From Clostridiaceae bacterium (GTDB taxonomy: Bacteria > Bacillota > Clostridia > Peptostreptococcales > T1SED10-28): a stretch of DNA of 40,337 nt. The DNA is taken from assembly GCA_003553525.1 (NCBI GenBank), contig PWEO01000044.1, positions 1-40,337 of the forward strand. The letters run 5' to 3'. The notes under the pieces are model-generated. The model ran no database searches and was not told the DNA's origin. It saw only the letters and a program-made list of their open reading frames with translations. The translations under genes were made by a program, and so were the position numbers. This document shows positions 7,714 to 15,939 of this stretch, piece after piece. The first letter of the stretch is position 1. Every line of letters begins with the position of its first letter.

Positions 7714-8636
7714 GCAAAAGTGAGAAAAGACCGAATCTGGCGGTAAAACTTTCCGGCGTGGAGCTGAAAAACCCCATAATGCCGGCCTCCGGCACCTTCG
7801 GGTCGGGAAAGGAGTTCGATGAGTATTTGGATCTTAACCGACTGGGGATGGTGGTTACCAAAGGGGTTGCGGATGTACCCTGGAAAGGGAATGCCACTCC
7901 AAGGGTTGCGGAGACCTACGGAGGAATGCTTAACAGTGTGGGTCTGCAAAATCCAGGAATTGAGCATTTTATTCGGGAGGACATCCCTTTTTTACAAAAT
8001 TATAATACGAGAACCATGGTAAATATCGCAGGAAGAAGCATTGAAGAATATGTAAGGGTGGTTACCGCCCTGCAAAATCAGCCGGTGGACTTATTAGAAC
8101 TGAACATTTCCTGTCCCAATATCAAAGAGGGGGGCGTGGCCTTTGGTACCGACGTGGACATGGCTTACAGGGTAACTAAAAAGGTAAAGGAAGCGTCAAG
8201 ACAACCGCTGATCGTAAAGCTCAGTCCCAACGTAACGGATATCGTGGCGGTAGCCAAGGCCTGTGAAGCCGCAGGGGCCGATGGAATCAGTCTAATCAAC
8301 ACTCTGTTGGGGATGAAAATGGACATAAAGACCCGTAGACCTCTGCTTGCCAATACCTTTGGAGGACTGTCGGGGCCGGCGATTAAGCCCGTGGCTCTAC
8401 GAATGGTCTACCAAGTAGCTAAAGAAATCAAAATCCCGATTATCGGTATCGGCGGTATTACCACTTGGGAAGATGCCCTGGAGTTTATACTGGCCGGGGC
8501 TACGGCGGTGCAAGTGGGTACCGCGAACTTTCGAAATCCACGGGTAATGGTTGAAATTATTGAAGGATTGGAAAACTATCTAAAGGAAGAAAACATCGAC
8601 GGCATCGAAGAACTCATCGGCGCAGGACATGAATAA
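7710..8636 (+). CDS. pyrD: Dihydroorotate dehydrogenase catalytic subunit, class 1B
   Basis: 308 residues. An FMN barrel enzyme oxidising dihydroorotate to orotate. It shows NPIMPASGTFG near the N-terminus, LNISCPNIKEGG with the catalytic C135 (the class 1B base is a cysteine), VKLSPNV, and the FMN phosphate motif IIGIGGITTWEDALEFILAG. Class 1B is confirmed by the adjoining pyrK. It is NAD-linked and cytoplasmic, as suits an anaerobe without a quinone-dependent class 2 enzyme. Confidence 0.95.
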   Translation: MSKSEKRPNLAVKLSGVELKNPIMPASGTFGSGKEFDEYLDLNRLGMVVTKGVADVPWKGNATPRVAETYGGMLNSVGLQNPGIEHFIREDIPFLQNYNTRTMVNIAGRSIEEYVRVVTALQNQPVDLLELNISCPNIKEGGVAFGTDVDMAYRVTKKVKEASRQPLIVKLSPNVTDIVAVAKACEAAGADGISLINTLLGMKMDIKTRRPLLANTFGGLSGPAIKPVALRMVYQVAKEIKIPIIGIGGITTWEDALEFILAGATAVQVGTANFRNPRVMVEIIEGLENYLKEENIDGIEELIGAGHE

Positions 8637-8651
8637 AAGGAGGAAGTCCAT

Positions 8652-9230
8652 ATGTTAACAAGAGAGCGAATGATTGAAATTTTAGAGGAAACCGAAGTAC
8701 TGCTTAGAGGTCACTTTTTACTGACCTCGGGAAAGCACAGCAAAGAGTATATGCAATGTGCCAAACTTTTACAGTATCCGAATTATGCCAAGGAAATCAT
8801 CGGAGATTTGGCCAAGCGTTTTAAAAATCAGGATATTGACATGGTCATCGGGCCCGCAGTGGGGGGCATCATAGTGGCCTATGAAATGGCCGGTCAGCTA
8901 GGGGTAAAAAATGTGTTTGCCGAAAGAGAACAGGGGAAAATGACCCTTCGAAGAAATTTTTCCATCCCGAAAGGGTCGAAAGTGCTGGTGGCTGAGGACG
9001 TAGTAACCACAGGAGGCTCCGTAAGAGAAGTAATGGATGTGGTACGGGAGCATGGTGCTGAGGTTGCGGGAGTTGCAGTGATCGTTGACCGAAGTAACGG
9101 AACGGCGGAGTTCGGGGTACCCTTCGAGTCTGCTCTGGCCGTGGAGGTTATTGCCTACGACGAAAAGGATTGTCCACTATGTAAAGAAGGACATTCAAAG
9201 GCTTATAAACCGGGGAGTCGGAATATTTAA
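8652..9230 (+). CDS. pyrE: Orotate phosphoribosyltransferase
   Basis: 192 residues. It joins orotate to PRPP to give OMP. The PRPP-binding motif VLVAEDVVTTGGSV lies near residue 115, preceded by VIGPAVGGIIVAYEMA and the catalytic-loop lysine in EREQGKMTLRR. The C-terminus carries a CPLC pair, common in clostridial PyrE. A strong AAAGGAGG precedes the ATG. It is the last gene of the operon and a terminator follows. Confidence 0.95.
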   Translation: MLTRERMIEILEETEVLLRGHFLLTSGKHSKEYMQCAKLLQYPNYAKEIIGDLAKRFKNQDIDMVIGPAVGGIIVAYEMAGQLGVKNVFAEREQGKMTLRRNFSIPKGSKVLVAEDVVTTGGSVREVMDVVREHGAEVAGVAVIVDRSNGTAEFGVPFESALAVEVIAYDEKDCPLCKEGHSKAYKPGSRNI

Positions 9231-9308
9231 AGTAAAGAGTGAGAGATCATGCAAAGTTAGGGTGCTCATAACGGGAACCTGAATAAAATCATAATATGGG
9301 AATTAGAG

Positions 9309-9359
9309 AAGACCTTTATGGAGAATGGATTAAGTCCTTTTCTTACGAAGGTCTTTTTT
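9309..9359 (+). terminator. Probable terminator of the pyr operon
   Basis: AAGACCTT (9309-9316) pairs with AAGGTCTT (9348-9355), followed by a T run. The loop is long at 31 nt and may pair internally. It lies 79 bases after pyrE. Confidence 0.6.
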
Positions 9360-9468
9360 GTATTTTCGGTTGTTATTGATGTAGCCAGCGCTATTTTATC
9401 TGTGTCATTTGGATAAGAATCGGGTATAAATGAAATTATCTTAACATGTATAAAAAGGAGGAATGCCT

Positions 9469-10272
9469 TTGAATCCATATATCGAATCTTTTATTCGAAA
9501 AACTCACTTTCACCATCATCGTTTATTTAAAGGACGAAAAAGCAAGATAATGACCTATCACAAATGTATCAAAAATTTTATCGTTTATCGTGTCACGGGA
9601 TTTGCCCGGGGGAAAATCAATCTGGGCACCTTGGATATTCTGGAGCTGCAAGGAAGACTGCAGGGAAAGGAGGAAGCGGTTAATCGAAGGATTATTGATA
9701 AGGAAATCAGTACGATTAATCAGCGAAATGAGTTTCGAAGTTTCTTTTTCTTTCTTCAAAAGGAATTTCCGGAATCTTATCAGCACATCCCCTTTATTAA
9801 AAGTGAGCGTCCGGATTTTCTGCTTCGATACAAAAATAAAGTAAGCGGGATAGAAGTAACGGAAGCTATCGAAGCCGGAGATGCCCGGCTTCGAGGGAAG
9901 GTCTATAAAAGTGATTTAAGAGGAAGAAAATCCCGGGAAATTGAGCGGTATGTGGATCAAAACCCCACAGTCCCCCTGGAGAAGGCAGGATCCTCCTTAG
10001 AAAAACTGATCCTTAAGCGAATTAAGGACAAAAAGGAGAAGTTCGGAGAATTTCAATCCGTGGATCGGGAAATTCTGATCATTATTGCAAACCATCATGA
10101 ATTCCAAAATCCCGGAGATATTGAAAAAACAAGAAAAGTACTGGAAGAGAAGGGTTTTCTGGAAAAAGCCCCCTTCTCTTTGGTGGTAATGAATCTTATT
10201 CATGGCGGCTATGCACATTTTCGATGGGTAAAGGGCGGCGTCATCTTGGAGAAAAGTGACGGAGAAAAATAA
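9469..10272 (+). CDS. Unknown protein with PD-(D/E)XK nuclease-like motif
   Basis: 267 residues from TTG 9469. An ATG at 9463 is in frame but only one base after AGGAGG (9456-9461), whereas the TTG is seven bases away. Homology to a named family was not recognised. The middle holds RPDFLLRYKNKVSGIEVTEA, which has the strand-turn-strand look of the PD-(D/E)XK nuclease core, with Thr where the last Lys usually stands. It is followed by a Lys-rich helix (LEKLILKRIKDKKEKFGEF) and a hydrophobic strand (REILIIIA). The N-terminal 100 residues are basic. It stands alone between the pyr operon and the ATP-grasp gene. The nuclease idea is an inference. Confidence 0.6.
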   Translation: MNPYIESFIRKTHFHHHRLFKGRKSKIMTYHKCIKNFIVYRVTGFARGKINLGTLDILELQGRLQGKEEAVNRRIIDKEISTINQRNEFRSFFFFLQKEFPESYQHIPFIKSERPDFLLRYKNKVSGIEVTEAIEAGDARLRGKVYKSDLRGRKSREIERYVDQNPTVPLEKAGSSLEKLILKRIKDKKEKFGEFQSVDREILIIIANHHEFQNPGDIEKTRKVLEEKGFLEKAPFSLVVMNLIHGGYAHFRWVKGGVILEKSDGEK

Positions 10273-10296
10273 GTAGAGATTCCCTGTTGTTTAATA

Positions 10297-10326
10297 TTGT
10301 TATGGATGGGTTAAATAGGGTATAAT
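10297..10326 (+). promoter_or_regulatory. Probable sigma-A promoter of the ATP-grasp gene
   Basis: TTGTTA at 10297-10302 and a perfect TATAAT at 10321-10326 are 18 bases apart. They lie 66 bases before the start codon, with nothing else coding between. Confidence 0.5.
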
Positions 10327-10391
10327 TAGATAGCGAAAAATTGTTGCAATATTTTTAAAACTATCATAAAAAAATGTAGAGGAAGATGTAT

Positions 10392-12536
10392 ATGAAAATT
10401 GCTATTGTATATAATCGTGAGAGCCAAGCGGTAATCAATCTTTTTGGAATTCCCAATAAAGAAAAATACGGACTTAATACCATTTCCATGGTGGAGACCG
10501 CATTAGTTGAACACGGACATCAAGTGGAAACCTTTGAAGGGGATAAAAACATTATTCGGAAACTGGAAGAGTTTATGCCTCGCGTGGTTTCAGGAGAAAG
10601 ACCGGGACTGGTATTTAATTTAAGCTACGGAATTCAGGGAAAAGGTCGATATATGCATATTCCGGGAATTCTGGAGATGCTGGGGATTCCCTATGTAGGT
10701 TCGAATCCTGAAACCCATGCCATTGCCCTGGATAAGGTCATTACAAAAATGATTCTTTTGCAGCGGGGAATCCCTACACCGAAATTTGCAGTGCTGGAAA
10801 CTCCAAAGGATGAGCTTCGGGAAAAATTAACCTATCCTTTAATAGTAAAACCAAAAAGTGAAGCGGTATCCTTCGGCCTGAAAATTGTTCATAATCCTGA
10901 AGAATTAAAAGCAGGAGTGGAAAATATCTATAATGAGTTCAAAGCCCCTACCCTAGTGGAAGAGTATATTGAAGGACGAGAGGTGAATGTGGGTCTTTTG
11001 GGCAATGATGAAGTGGAAGCTATGCCGGCGGTGGAACTGATCTTCGGTGAAGGGGAAAAAATATTTACCTTCGAAGACAAAACCCATCAAAGCGGACGCA
11101 GTGTGGGGCGAGAATGTCCTGCAAACTTAACTCCGGAGTTGGAAGAAAAGGTAAAAACCTTAGCCATACGAACTTTTAAAGCCTTGGACTGTTATGACAG
11201 CGCCCGGGTGGATTTTAGAATTGATGAACAGGGGAATCCCTATGTGCTGGAAGTAAATTCCATGGCTAGTCTTGCGCCGACGGCTTCCTACGTATATGCG
11301 GCGGAAAAAATGGGACTGCCCTATAATAAACTGGTGCAGCGATTAATCGAAGTGGCTTCTCAGCGGTACTTCGGGTCTATTTTAGAAGGCCCGGGAGATG
11401 GGGTTCAGGACTATGAAAATTCTGCATTTTCTTATATTACACAAAATCGTGACAGTATGGAGAGTGAACTTCGTTCCTGGACCAATATGTACACCGCCAC
11501 CGACGATCCCGTAAGCAAGCAGGCTTTTATCCGGAAGCTGGATTATCGACTTAGAAAACTGAAGCTGAAAAAGAGCACTCACTACACCGATGGAAAGTCC
11601 TCCTGGTTTTGGACAGGGAAAAAAGGATTTCAAGAGGGTACCGTATTTGTGATTCCCGCAGATATTCCGGGGAACCGGGGCGCCTACCCCATACCCTTTA
11701 GGAAGGAACCGGAAAACCTATATGGAGAGGGGATTGCCTCCAGTCGAGCAGGTCTCATATCTGTATTAAAAGCCTTGGATGCCTTAAAACATCTGGGCAG
11801 AATAGATGATGCCAATTTTGGAGTATTTGTCTATGGAGATGAAGGACTGGGTATGCGTTACAGTTCGGAAATTTTGAAAAAAATAGGGAAAAGAGCAAAA
11901 AATATCGTGGTAATGCATCCCGGATACAATGACAATAAAGTGGTGAATCAGCGAAGGGGAACCATTAAGCTTAAAGTGGTCATTGAAGGAAGTTCCTTAC
12001 GAATCGGCAGCCAGAGTAGCACCTCCAATGCTTTAGACTTTTTGTTGGATAAGTCCGTAGATATTAAAAAAATCGATAAGGAAAATAAATACCTAACCGT
12101 GGCGATCCAGGATATTCAGTCCAATCGATACAGTATGCTTATTCCCCATCGGGTCAGTGCCAATATGTTTATTACTTATATTGATGAGGAACGGGCCAAA
12201 AAAGTGGAAACCCAGGTACGAAAGCTTTTTCAAACGAAGAAAAAAGGCATCAAAACCTATATCGAGAAATTGGAAGAGCGGCCCCCAATGATAAAAAGCC
12301 CGGATAGCGAAAGATTGATTGCAGAACTACAGGAAATCAGTGATAAGTGGAAAATTCCCTTTGATGTGGAATCCACTCTACTTCCATCTGCTGCCGGGGT
12401 AGTAAGTAAGGAGTGTGCTGTAGTTTGCGGGATGGCCCCAAGTTCGAAAAATCTGTATACACCGGAAGAATCTATAAGCCGAACAGAACTTGTACAAAAA
12501 ACATTGCTGATCAGTCAGTTTTTACTGAAAGAATAA
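10392..12536 (+). CDS. ATP-grasp (D-Ala-D-Ala ligase-like) protein fused to a degenerate M20-type peptidase domain
   Basis: 714 residues from ATG 10392; the ATG at 10386 is too close to the AGAGG site. Residues 1 to about 320 form an ATP-grasp ligase like D-alanine-D-alanine ligase: YPLIVKPKSEAVSFG, VEEYIEGREVNVG, and the Mg-binding DFRID and VLEVN motifs. Residues about 380-714 resemble M20 zinc peptidases in layout, including the inserted dimerisation domain (NQRRGTIKLKVVIEG). But the metal and catalytic positions are changed: P422-A-D where HxD is expected, S450/S451 in place of the bridging Asp, D483-E-G in place of DEE, and Y689 (NLYTPEE) where the last His would be. The ligase half looks active and the peptidase half looks dead. 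The substrate is unknown. Confidence 0.8.
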   Translation: MKIAIVYNRESQAVINLFGIPNKEKYGLNTISMVETALVEHGHQVETFEGDKNIIRKLEEFMPRVVSGERPGLVFNLSYGIQGKGRYMHIPGILEMLGIPYVGSNPETHAIALDKVITKMILLQRGIPTPKFAVLETPKDELREKLTYPLIVKPKSEAVSFGLKIVHNPEELKAGVENIYNEFKAPTLVEEYIEGREVNVGLLGNDEVEAMPAVELIFGEGEKIFTFEDKTHQSGRSVGRECPANLTPELEEKVKTLAIRTFKALDCYDSARVDFRIDEQGNPYVLEVNSMASLAPTASYVYAAEKMGLPYNKLVQRLIEVASQRYFGSILEGPGDGVQDYENSAFSYITQNRDSMESELRSWTNMYTATDDPVSKQAFIRKLDYRLRKLKLKKSTHYTDGKSSWFWTGKKGFQEGTVFVIPADIPGNRGAYPIPFRKEPENLYGEGIASSRAGLISVLKALDALKHLGRIDDANFGVFVYGDEGLGMRYSSEILKKIGKRAKNIVVMHPGYNDNKVVNQRRGTIKLKVVIEGSSLRIGSQSSTSNALDFLLDKSVDIKKIDKENKYLTVAIQDIQSNRYSMLIPHRVSANMFITYIDEERAKKVETQVRKLFQTKKKGIKTYIEKLEERPPMIKSPDSERLIAELQEISDKWKIPFDVESTLLPSAAGVVSKECAVVCGMAPSSKNLYTPEESISRTELVQKTLLISQFLLKE

Positions 12537-12552
12537 TATAAATAATTGCCAT

Positions 12553-12583
12553 AGAACGTCTGCCCACAAGGGGTGGGCGTTCT
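12553..12583 (+). terminator. Hairpin after the ATP-grasp gene
   Basis: AGAAC and GCCCAC (12553-12567) pair with GTGGGC and GTTCT (12573-12583) around a small asymmetric bulge. There is no long T run after it, so termination may be weak or partial. Confidence 0.45.
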
Positions 12584-12661
12584 TAGTATATTGATAATCC
12601 GGAAATTTGAAAAAGCGTTCAATCTAAAGGAATTAGACAAAATAGAGAAAGAGGGAAAATT

Positions 12662-14269
12662 ATGAAGACAAAAGTTGTTCCGGTTTTTCGAAGCAAGAAA
12701 GGAATGGTATCTTCCGCTTCAAGACAGGCAACGGAAGTAGGTGCAGAAATTTTGGCCAAGGGCGGCAATGCTTTTGATGCCGCCGTGGCGGTGTCTTACT
12801 GCCTTGGAGTTACAGAGCCTCAAGCATCAGGAATCGGCGGACAATCCATGGCAGTGATATATCTTGCCAAAGAGAAGAAATATTTTGCTCTGGATGGCTC
12901 CTCTATGGCACCCTACCATTTTCAGCCGAAGGATATGCCGAAAAAGCCCCTGAAATTAGGCTTGAAGGCCTCAACCCTTCCATCTACTCCGGCCTTTTAC
13001 GGTTATCTAGTGGATAATTACGGAACCATGTCCTTTAAAGAATTAGTGGAACCTGCAATTAAAATAGCCACCGAGGGATTTTCCGTAACCCCTTTGATAC
13101 ATTCATTAATTGATCGAAGCAAAGAGGAATTAAAAAATGATCCCCAGGCAAAAAAGAATTTTCTCAAAGAGGATAAATCCTTAAAAGTCGGAGATGTTCT
13201 TACCCAACCGGAACTTGCGGGAATGATGAAGCGAATGGGAGAAAAGGGTTGGAGGGATTTCTACACAGGTGAAATCGGGAAAGAAATCATTGCGGATATG
13301 AGAGCTAGGGACGGATTGCTCACGGCGGAAGATTTAAGTCAAATCCCCATACCCATCGAGCGACCGGTATTGGAAGGGAAATACCGGAAATATGGAATTG
13401 TGACCTTTCCTCCTCCGGGAGCCGGTCGTGTGTTAATGCAGATTTTGAATATTCTTGAAAACTTTACGGAAGAGGATATCGATTTGGACAACCCTTACGG
13501 TAATTTAATTTTGGCTTTAGCCTTTCAATATACCCTCCGGGATCGGAAACGGATGCCGCAAAATCCGGATATTTATTTTCAACAAGCCACAAGAAAAATG
13601 ACCAACAAGAAATATAGTCGGGAAGTCACTGAAAATATTCGTAGAATTATTGAGAAATACTCAGAGAATATCAGTCATCTTCCTCCGGAAACTTCAGGAG
13701 AGACTACCCACTTTTCCGTTGCGGACAGCGAAGGAAATATTATAGCGGTAACGCAATCCATTGAACTGGTTTTCGGCTCGAAGCGAACCGCCCATGGGTT
13801 AGGGTTCTTCTATAATAACTATATGAGTGCTTTTGAATATAAGGACCGTACCCATCCCTATTATCTTTTGCCGGGAAACAAGCCTTGGAGCAGTGTGGCA
13901 CCGACGATTATTACATCCAGGAAAAAGCCTGTACTGGTCCTTGGAAGCCCGGGAAGTGAGCGAATTTCCACGGCTCTCAGTCAAGTGATTCTTCGATATA
14001 TTGACGGAAAGCAGGATTTATCCACGGCTATAGAAAAACCGAGATTCCATACTTCGGATTTGAAGAAAATGCAGTTGGAGAAAAAGCGGTTTTCCAAGGA
14101 AATCGAAAATACCTTTGATGAAACCGGATTTGAAATCCGCCCTCGGGGGTCCTATAGCTTTTATCTCGGTTGTGTCCAGGGAATTGAAATGCCCCACAAA
14201 AAAAACGGATATCAATTTTACGGAGTGGCGGACCCGAGAAGAGACGGATCTGCCAAAGGGCCGGAGTAG
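12662..14269 (+). CDS. Gamma-glutamyltransferase-family Ntn hydrolase, no signal peptide
   Basis: 535 residues. Family members cut or transfer gamma-glutamyl groups after self-cleavage into two chains. It starts with KGMVSSASRQATEVGAEIL and GGNAFDAAVAVSYCLGVTEP, typical of the large chain. Self-cleavage should fall before T348 in GETTHFSVAD, giving chains of about 347 and 188 residues. LGSPGSERIS replaces the usual GSPGG loop. There is no N-terminal signal peptide, unlike secreted glutathione-degrading enzymes, so it should act in the cytoplasm. It sits between the ATP-grasp gene and an N-formylglutamate amidohydrolase, which suggests an internal gamma-glutamyl or peptide substrate. Confidence 0.88.
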   Translation: MKTKVVPVFRSKKGMVSSASRQATEVGAEILAKGGNAFDAAVAVSYCLGVTEPQASGIGGQSMAVIYLAKEKKYFALDGSSMAPYHFQPKDMPKKPLKLGLKASTLPSTPAFYGYLVDNYGTMSFKELVEPAIKIATEGFSVTPLIHSLIDRSKEELKNDPQAKKNFLKEDKSLKVGDVLTQPELAGMMKRMGEKGWRDFYTGEIGKEIIADMRARDGLLTAEDLSQIPIPIERPVLEGKYRKYGIVTFPPPGAGRVLMQILNILENFTEEDIDLDNPYGNLILALAFQYTLRDRKRMPQNPDIYFQQATRKMTNKKYSREVTENIRRIIEKYSENISHLPPETSGETTHFSVADSEGNIIAVTQSIELVFGSKRTAHGLGFFYNNYMSAFEYKDRTHPYYLLPGNKPWSSVAPTIITSRKKPVLVLGSPGSERISTALSQVILRYIDGKQDLSTAIEKPRFHTSDLKKMQLEKKRFSKEIENTFDETGFEIRPRGSYSFYLGCVQGIEMPHKKNGYQFYGVADPRRDGSAKGPE

Positions 14270-14362
14270 AATCAATAGTTTCCCGGATGAATGGGGAAAA
14301 CAAAGAACTATACTGAACTATAAAGGTATTGGATTGAAGGAAACAGAAGGAGATGACGAGGG

Positions 14363-15151
14363 ATGAAAGATCAGAAATTGCCGGTTATCATATCCATACC
14401 CCATGGAGGAACCCAAGTGCCGAAGAAAGTGCAGGGGATTTTTCAACTGGGAGAGCAGGAGGTTTTACGGGACGGAGATACCTGGACCCGAGAAATTTTT
14501 GATTTTAAAGAGAAGGTATTGGAGTTGGTGGAAACCCAAGTGCCGCGAGTGGTCCTGGATTTAAATAGGGGAATCGATGATCTGCCGCCTGAAAATTTTG
14601 ACGGCGTAGTCAAGACTAAATCCGTATTTCTGAATCCCGTGTGGGAAGACCCCCAGGGTTTAGAAGAAGTATATCGAAACCATTTAATTGAAAAATACTA
14701 TAAACCTTATTACCAAAAGATTTCCGATGCCCTGAATAATCCTGCAATCAAACTGGGAGTAGACTGTCACAGCATGCTTCCGGAAAATCCTTTTGACAAA
14801 ACCGCAGAAAAAAGACCCATGTTTTGTATCAGCAATCGTGGGGGAAAAAGGGGCGAGCTTCTTAAGGAGCCCCTCAGTGCATCGACGGAATTGATTCTCT
14901 TTTTTAAAGAATCTCTGGAAAGAGAATTTGGAAAGGGAAGCGTTAAAATGAACGACCCCTTTACAGGAGGCTTCATTACCCGGTACTTCGGAATGAAAAA
15001 GGGTGTGCCTTGGATTCAATTGGAAGTAAACCGTAGTATGTATCTTCCTTCAAAAGGAGAAATCACTCCGAGTCCTGAAAAAAAACATCGGGATATTGTA
15101 CAGGAACTGAACCGAAAAATCTTGAAAGCAATTAAGGGCTTAACGCTATAA
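14363..15151 (+). CDS. N-formylglutamate amidohydrolase family protein
   Basis: 262 residues. The family hydrolyses N-formyl-glutamate to glutamate and formate and shares a fold with zinc carboxypeptidase-like enzymes. Visible motifs are IISIPHGG near the start, DGDTWTREIF, VVLDLNRG, GVDCHSMLP (metal and catalytic His), FTGGFITRYFG and the C-terminal IQLEVNRSMY. No histidine-utilisation genes are nearby, so the classical role in histidine breakdown is not supported. The pairing with a gamma-glutamyltransferase 93 bases upstream suggests work on a related acyl-glutamate. GGAGATGACGAGGG precedes the ATG. Confidence 0.88.
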   Translation: MKDQKLPVIISIPHGGTQVPKKVQGIFQLGEQEVLRDGDTWTREIFDFKEKVLELVETQVPRVVLDLNRGIDDLPPENFDGVVKTKSVFLNPVWEDPQGLEEVYRNHLIEKYYKPYYQKISDALNNPAIKLGVDCHSMLPENPFDKTAEKRPMFCISNRGGKRGELLKEPLSASTELILFFKESLEREFGKGSVKMNDPFTGGFITRYFGMKKGVPWIQLEVNRSMYLPSKGEITPSPEKKHRDIVQELNRKILKAIKGLTL

Positions 15152-15195
15152 CCTGGTAGGATAGGGGGCAAAGTAAGAAGACAGGCGGACAGGGG

Positions 15196-15270
15196 GAAGG
15201 GGGACAGGGGGACGGAGTAATTGTCCCTCTTAGTTAAGAGGACAATTACTCCGTCCCCCTGTCCCCCTTC
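15196..15270. repeat. Long near-perfect inverted repeat (REP/MITE-like hairpin)
   Basis: Left arm 15196-15232 (37 nt) pairs with right arm 15235-15270 (36 nt) across a 2-nt loop, with one bulged G as the only defect. The arms contain GGGGGACAGGGGGACGG and GTAATTGTCC. Related GGGGGACAG words extend on both sides (15181-15205 and 15251-15290). Such GGGGACGG/TGTCC hairpins are known as dispersed repeats in clostridial genomes. A T-rich stretch at 15290-15295 means it could also end transcription of the amidohydrolase gene. Confidence 0.8.
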
Positions 15271-15336
15271 TGTCTCCTTCTGTCTCCCTGTTTTTCTATG
15301 TCTCCTATGCCCTTTTTATTTTTTTGATTTATAAAA

Positions 15337-15361
15337 TGAACTTTTTGTCGGCGGGTACGTT
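15337..15361 (+). promoter_or_regulatory. ECF-type promoter of the sigma factor operon
   Basis: TGAAC at 15337-15341 and CGTT at 15358-15361 are 16 bases apart, 21 bases before the sigma factor ATG. The same TGAAC-N16-CGTT arrangement, with 13 identical bases at the -35 side, occurs on the minus strand at 20026-20056. The pattern resembles the TGAAC/CGTC promoter type of ECF factors such as SigY, so autoregulation is likely. Confidence 0.65.
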
Positions 15362-15381
15362 ATATTTAGGGAGAGGGTAAT

Positions 15382-15939
15382 ATGACGGAACGGGAATTAA
15401 TTAAAAAAGCTCAAGCGGGCCATAACCAGGCGTTAAATCAGCTGCTTTTGGACAATTATTCGATCCTGAAGGGCTATTTAATCAAACTTACCCTGCAGAA
15501 AGAGCTGGCGGAAGACCTTACCCAGGAAACCTTATTTAAAGCCGTTACAAAGATCCAGGACTATGAACCCCAAGGGAAGTTTAGTACCTGGTTAATTGTG
15601 ATCGGAAAAAATCTTTACTTCGATTATTTGCGCAAAAACAAAAGAACCGGAAGTTTTGAAGAGTATGAGTCGACTTCCGGCGGGAGCCTAGAAAAAAAGG
15701 GGCGGAGTTTGGAAGAGGGAGTTATGAATACCTTCGCCGTGGAAAAAATGAAAGAAAGTCTATCAAGGCTCAGTCGGGAAAAGCGCAGCGTATTTATTTT
15801 AAAGCATTATTACGGTTATTCCTATAAGGAAATTGCAGAAATTGAACAGTGTCCCGTAGGTACTGTACGTTCCCGGTTACATAACAGCATTGAGGAGATT
15901 CGACAAGCCATGGAAAAGGAGGGGTTGGATGGATTCTAA
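15382..15939 (+). CDS. ECF-type RNA polymerase sigma factor
   Basis: 185 residues. Region 2 (LAEDLTQETLFKAV, GKFSTWLIVIGKNLYFDYLRKNKR) and region 4 (LSREKRSVFILKHYYGYSYKEIAEIEQCPVGTVRSRLHN, with the helix-turn-helix) are both complete, without regions 1 and 3, as in extracytoplasmic-function sigma factors. The next gene overlaps it by 11 bases and encodes a zinc-finger anti-sigma factor. Its own promoter and that of the facing ABC operon share an ECF-like motif, so it probably controls both. The gene set resembles B. subtilis sigY-yxlCDEFG; direct orthology was not tested. Confidence 0.92.
   Translation: MTERELIKKAQAGHNQALNQLLLDNYSILKGYLIKLTLQKELAEDLTQETLFKAVTKIQDYEPQGKFSTWLIVIGKNLYFDYLRKNKRTGSFEEYESTSGGSLEKKGRSLEEGVMNTFAVEKMKESLSRLSREKRSVFILKHYYGYSYKEIAEIEQCPVGTVRSRLHNSIEEIRQAMEKEGLDGF

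Noticed and set aside
14115-14366. 83-residue plus-strand frame between the gamma-glutamyltransferase and amidohydrolase genes
   Set aside because: It mostly overlaps the transferase in another frame, has low-complexity charged sequence and no ribosome site.
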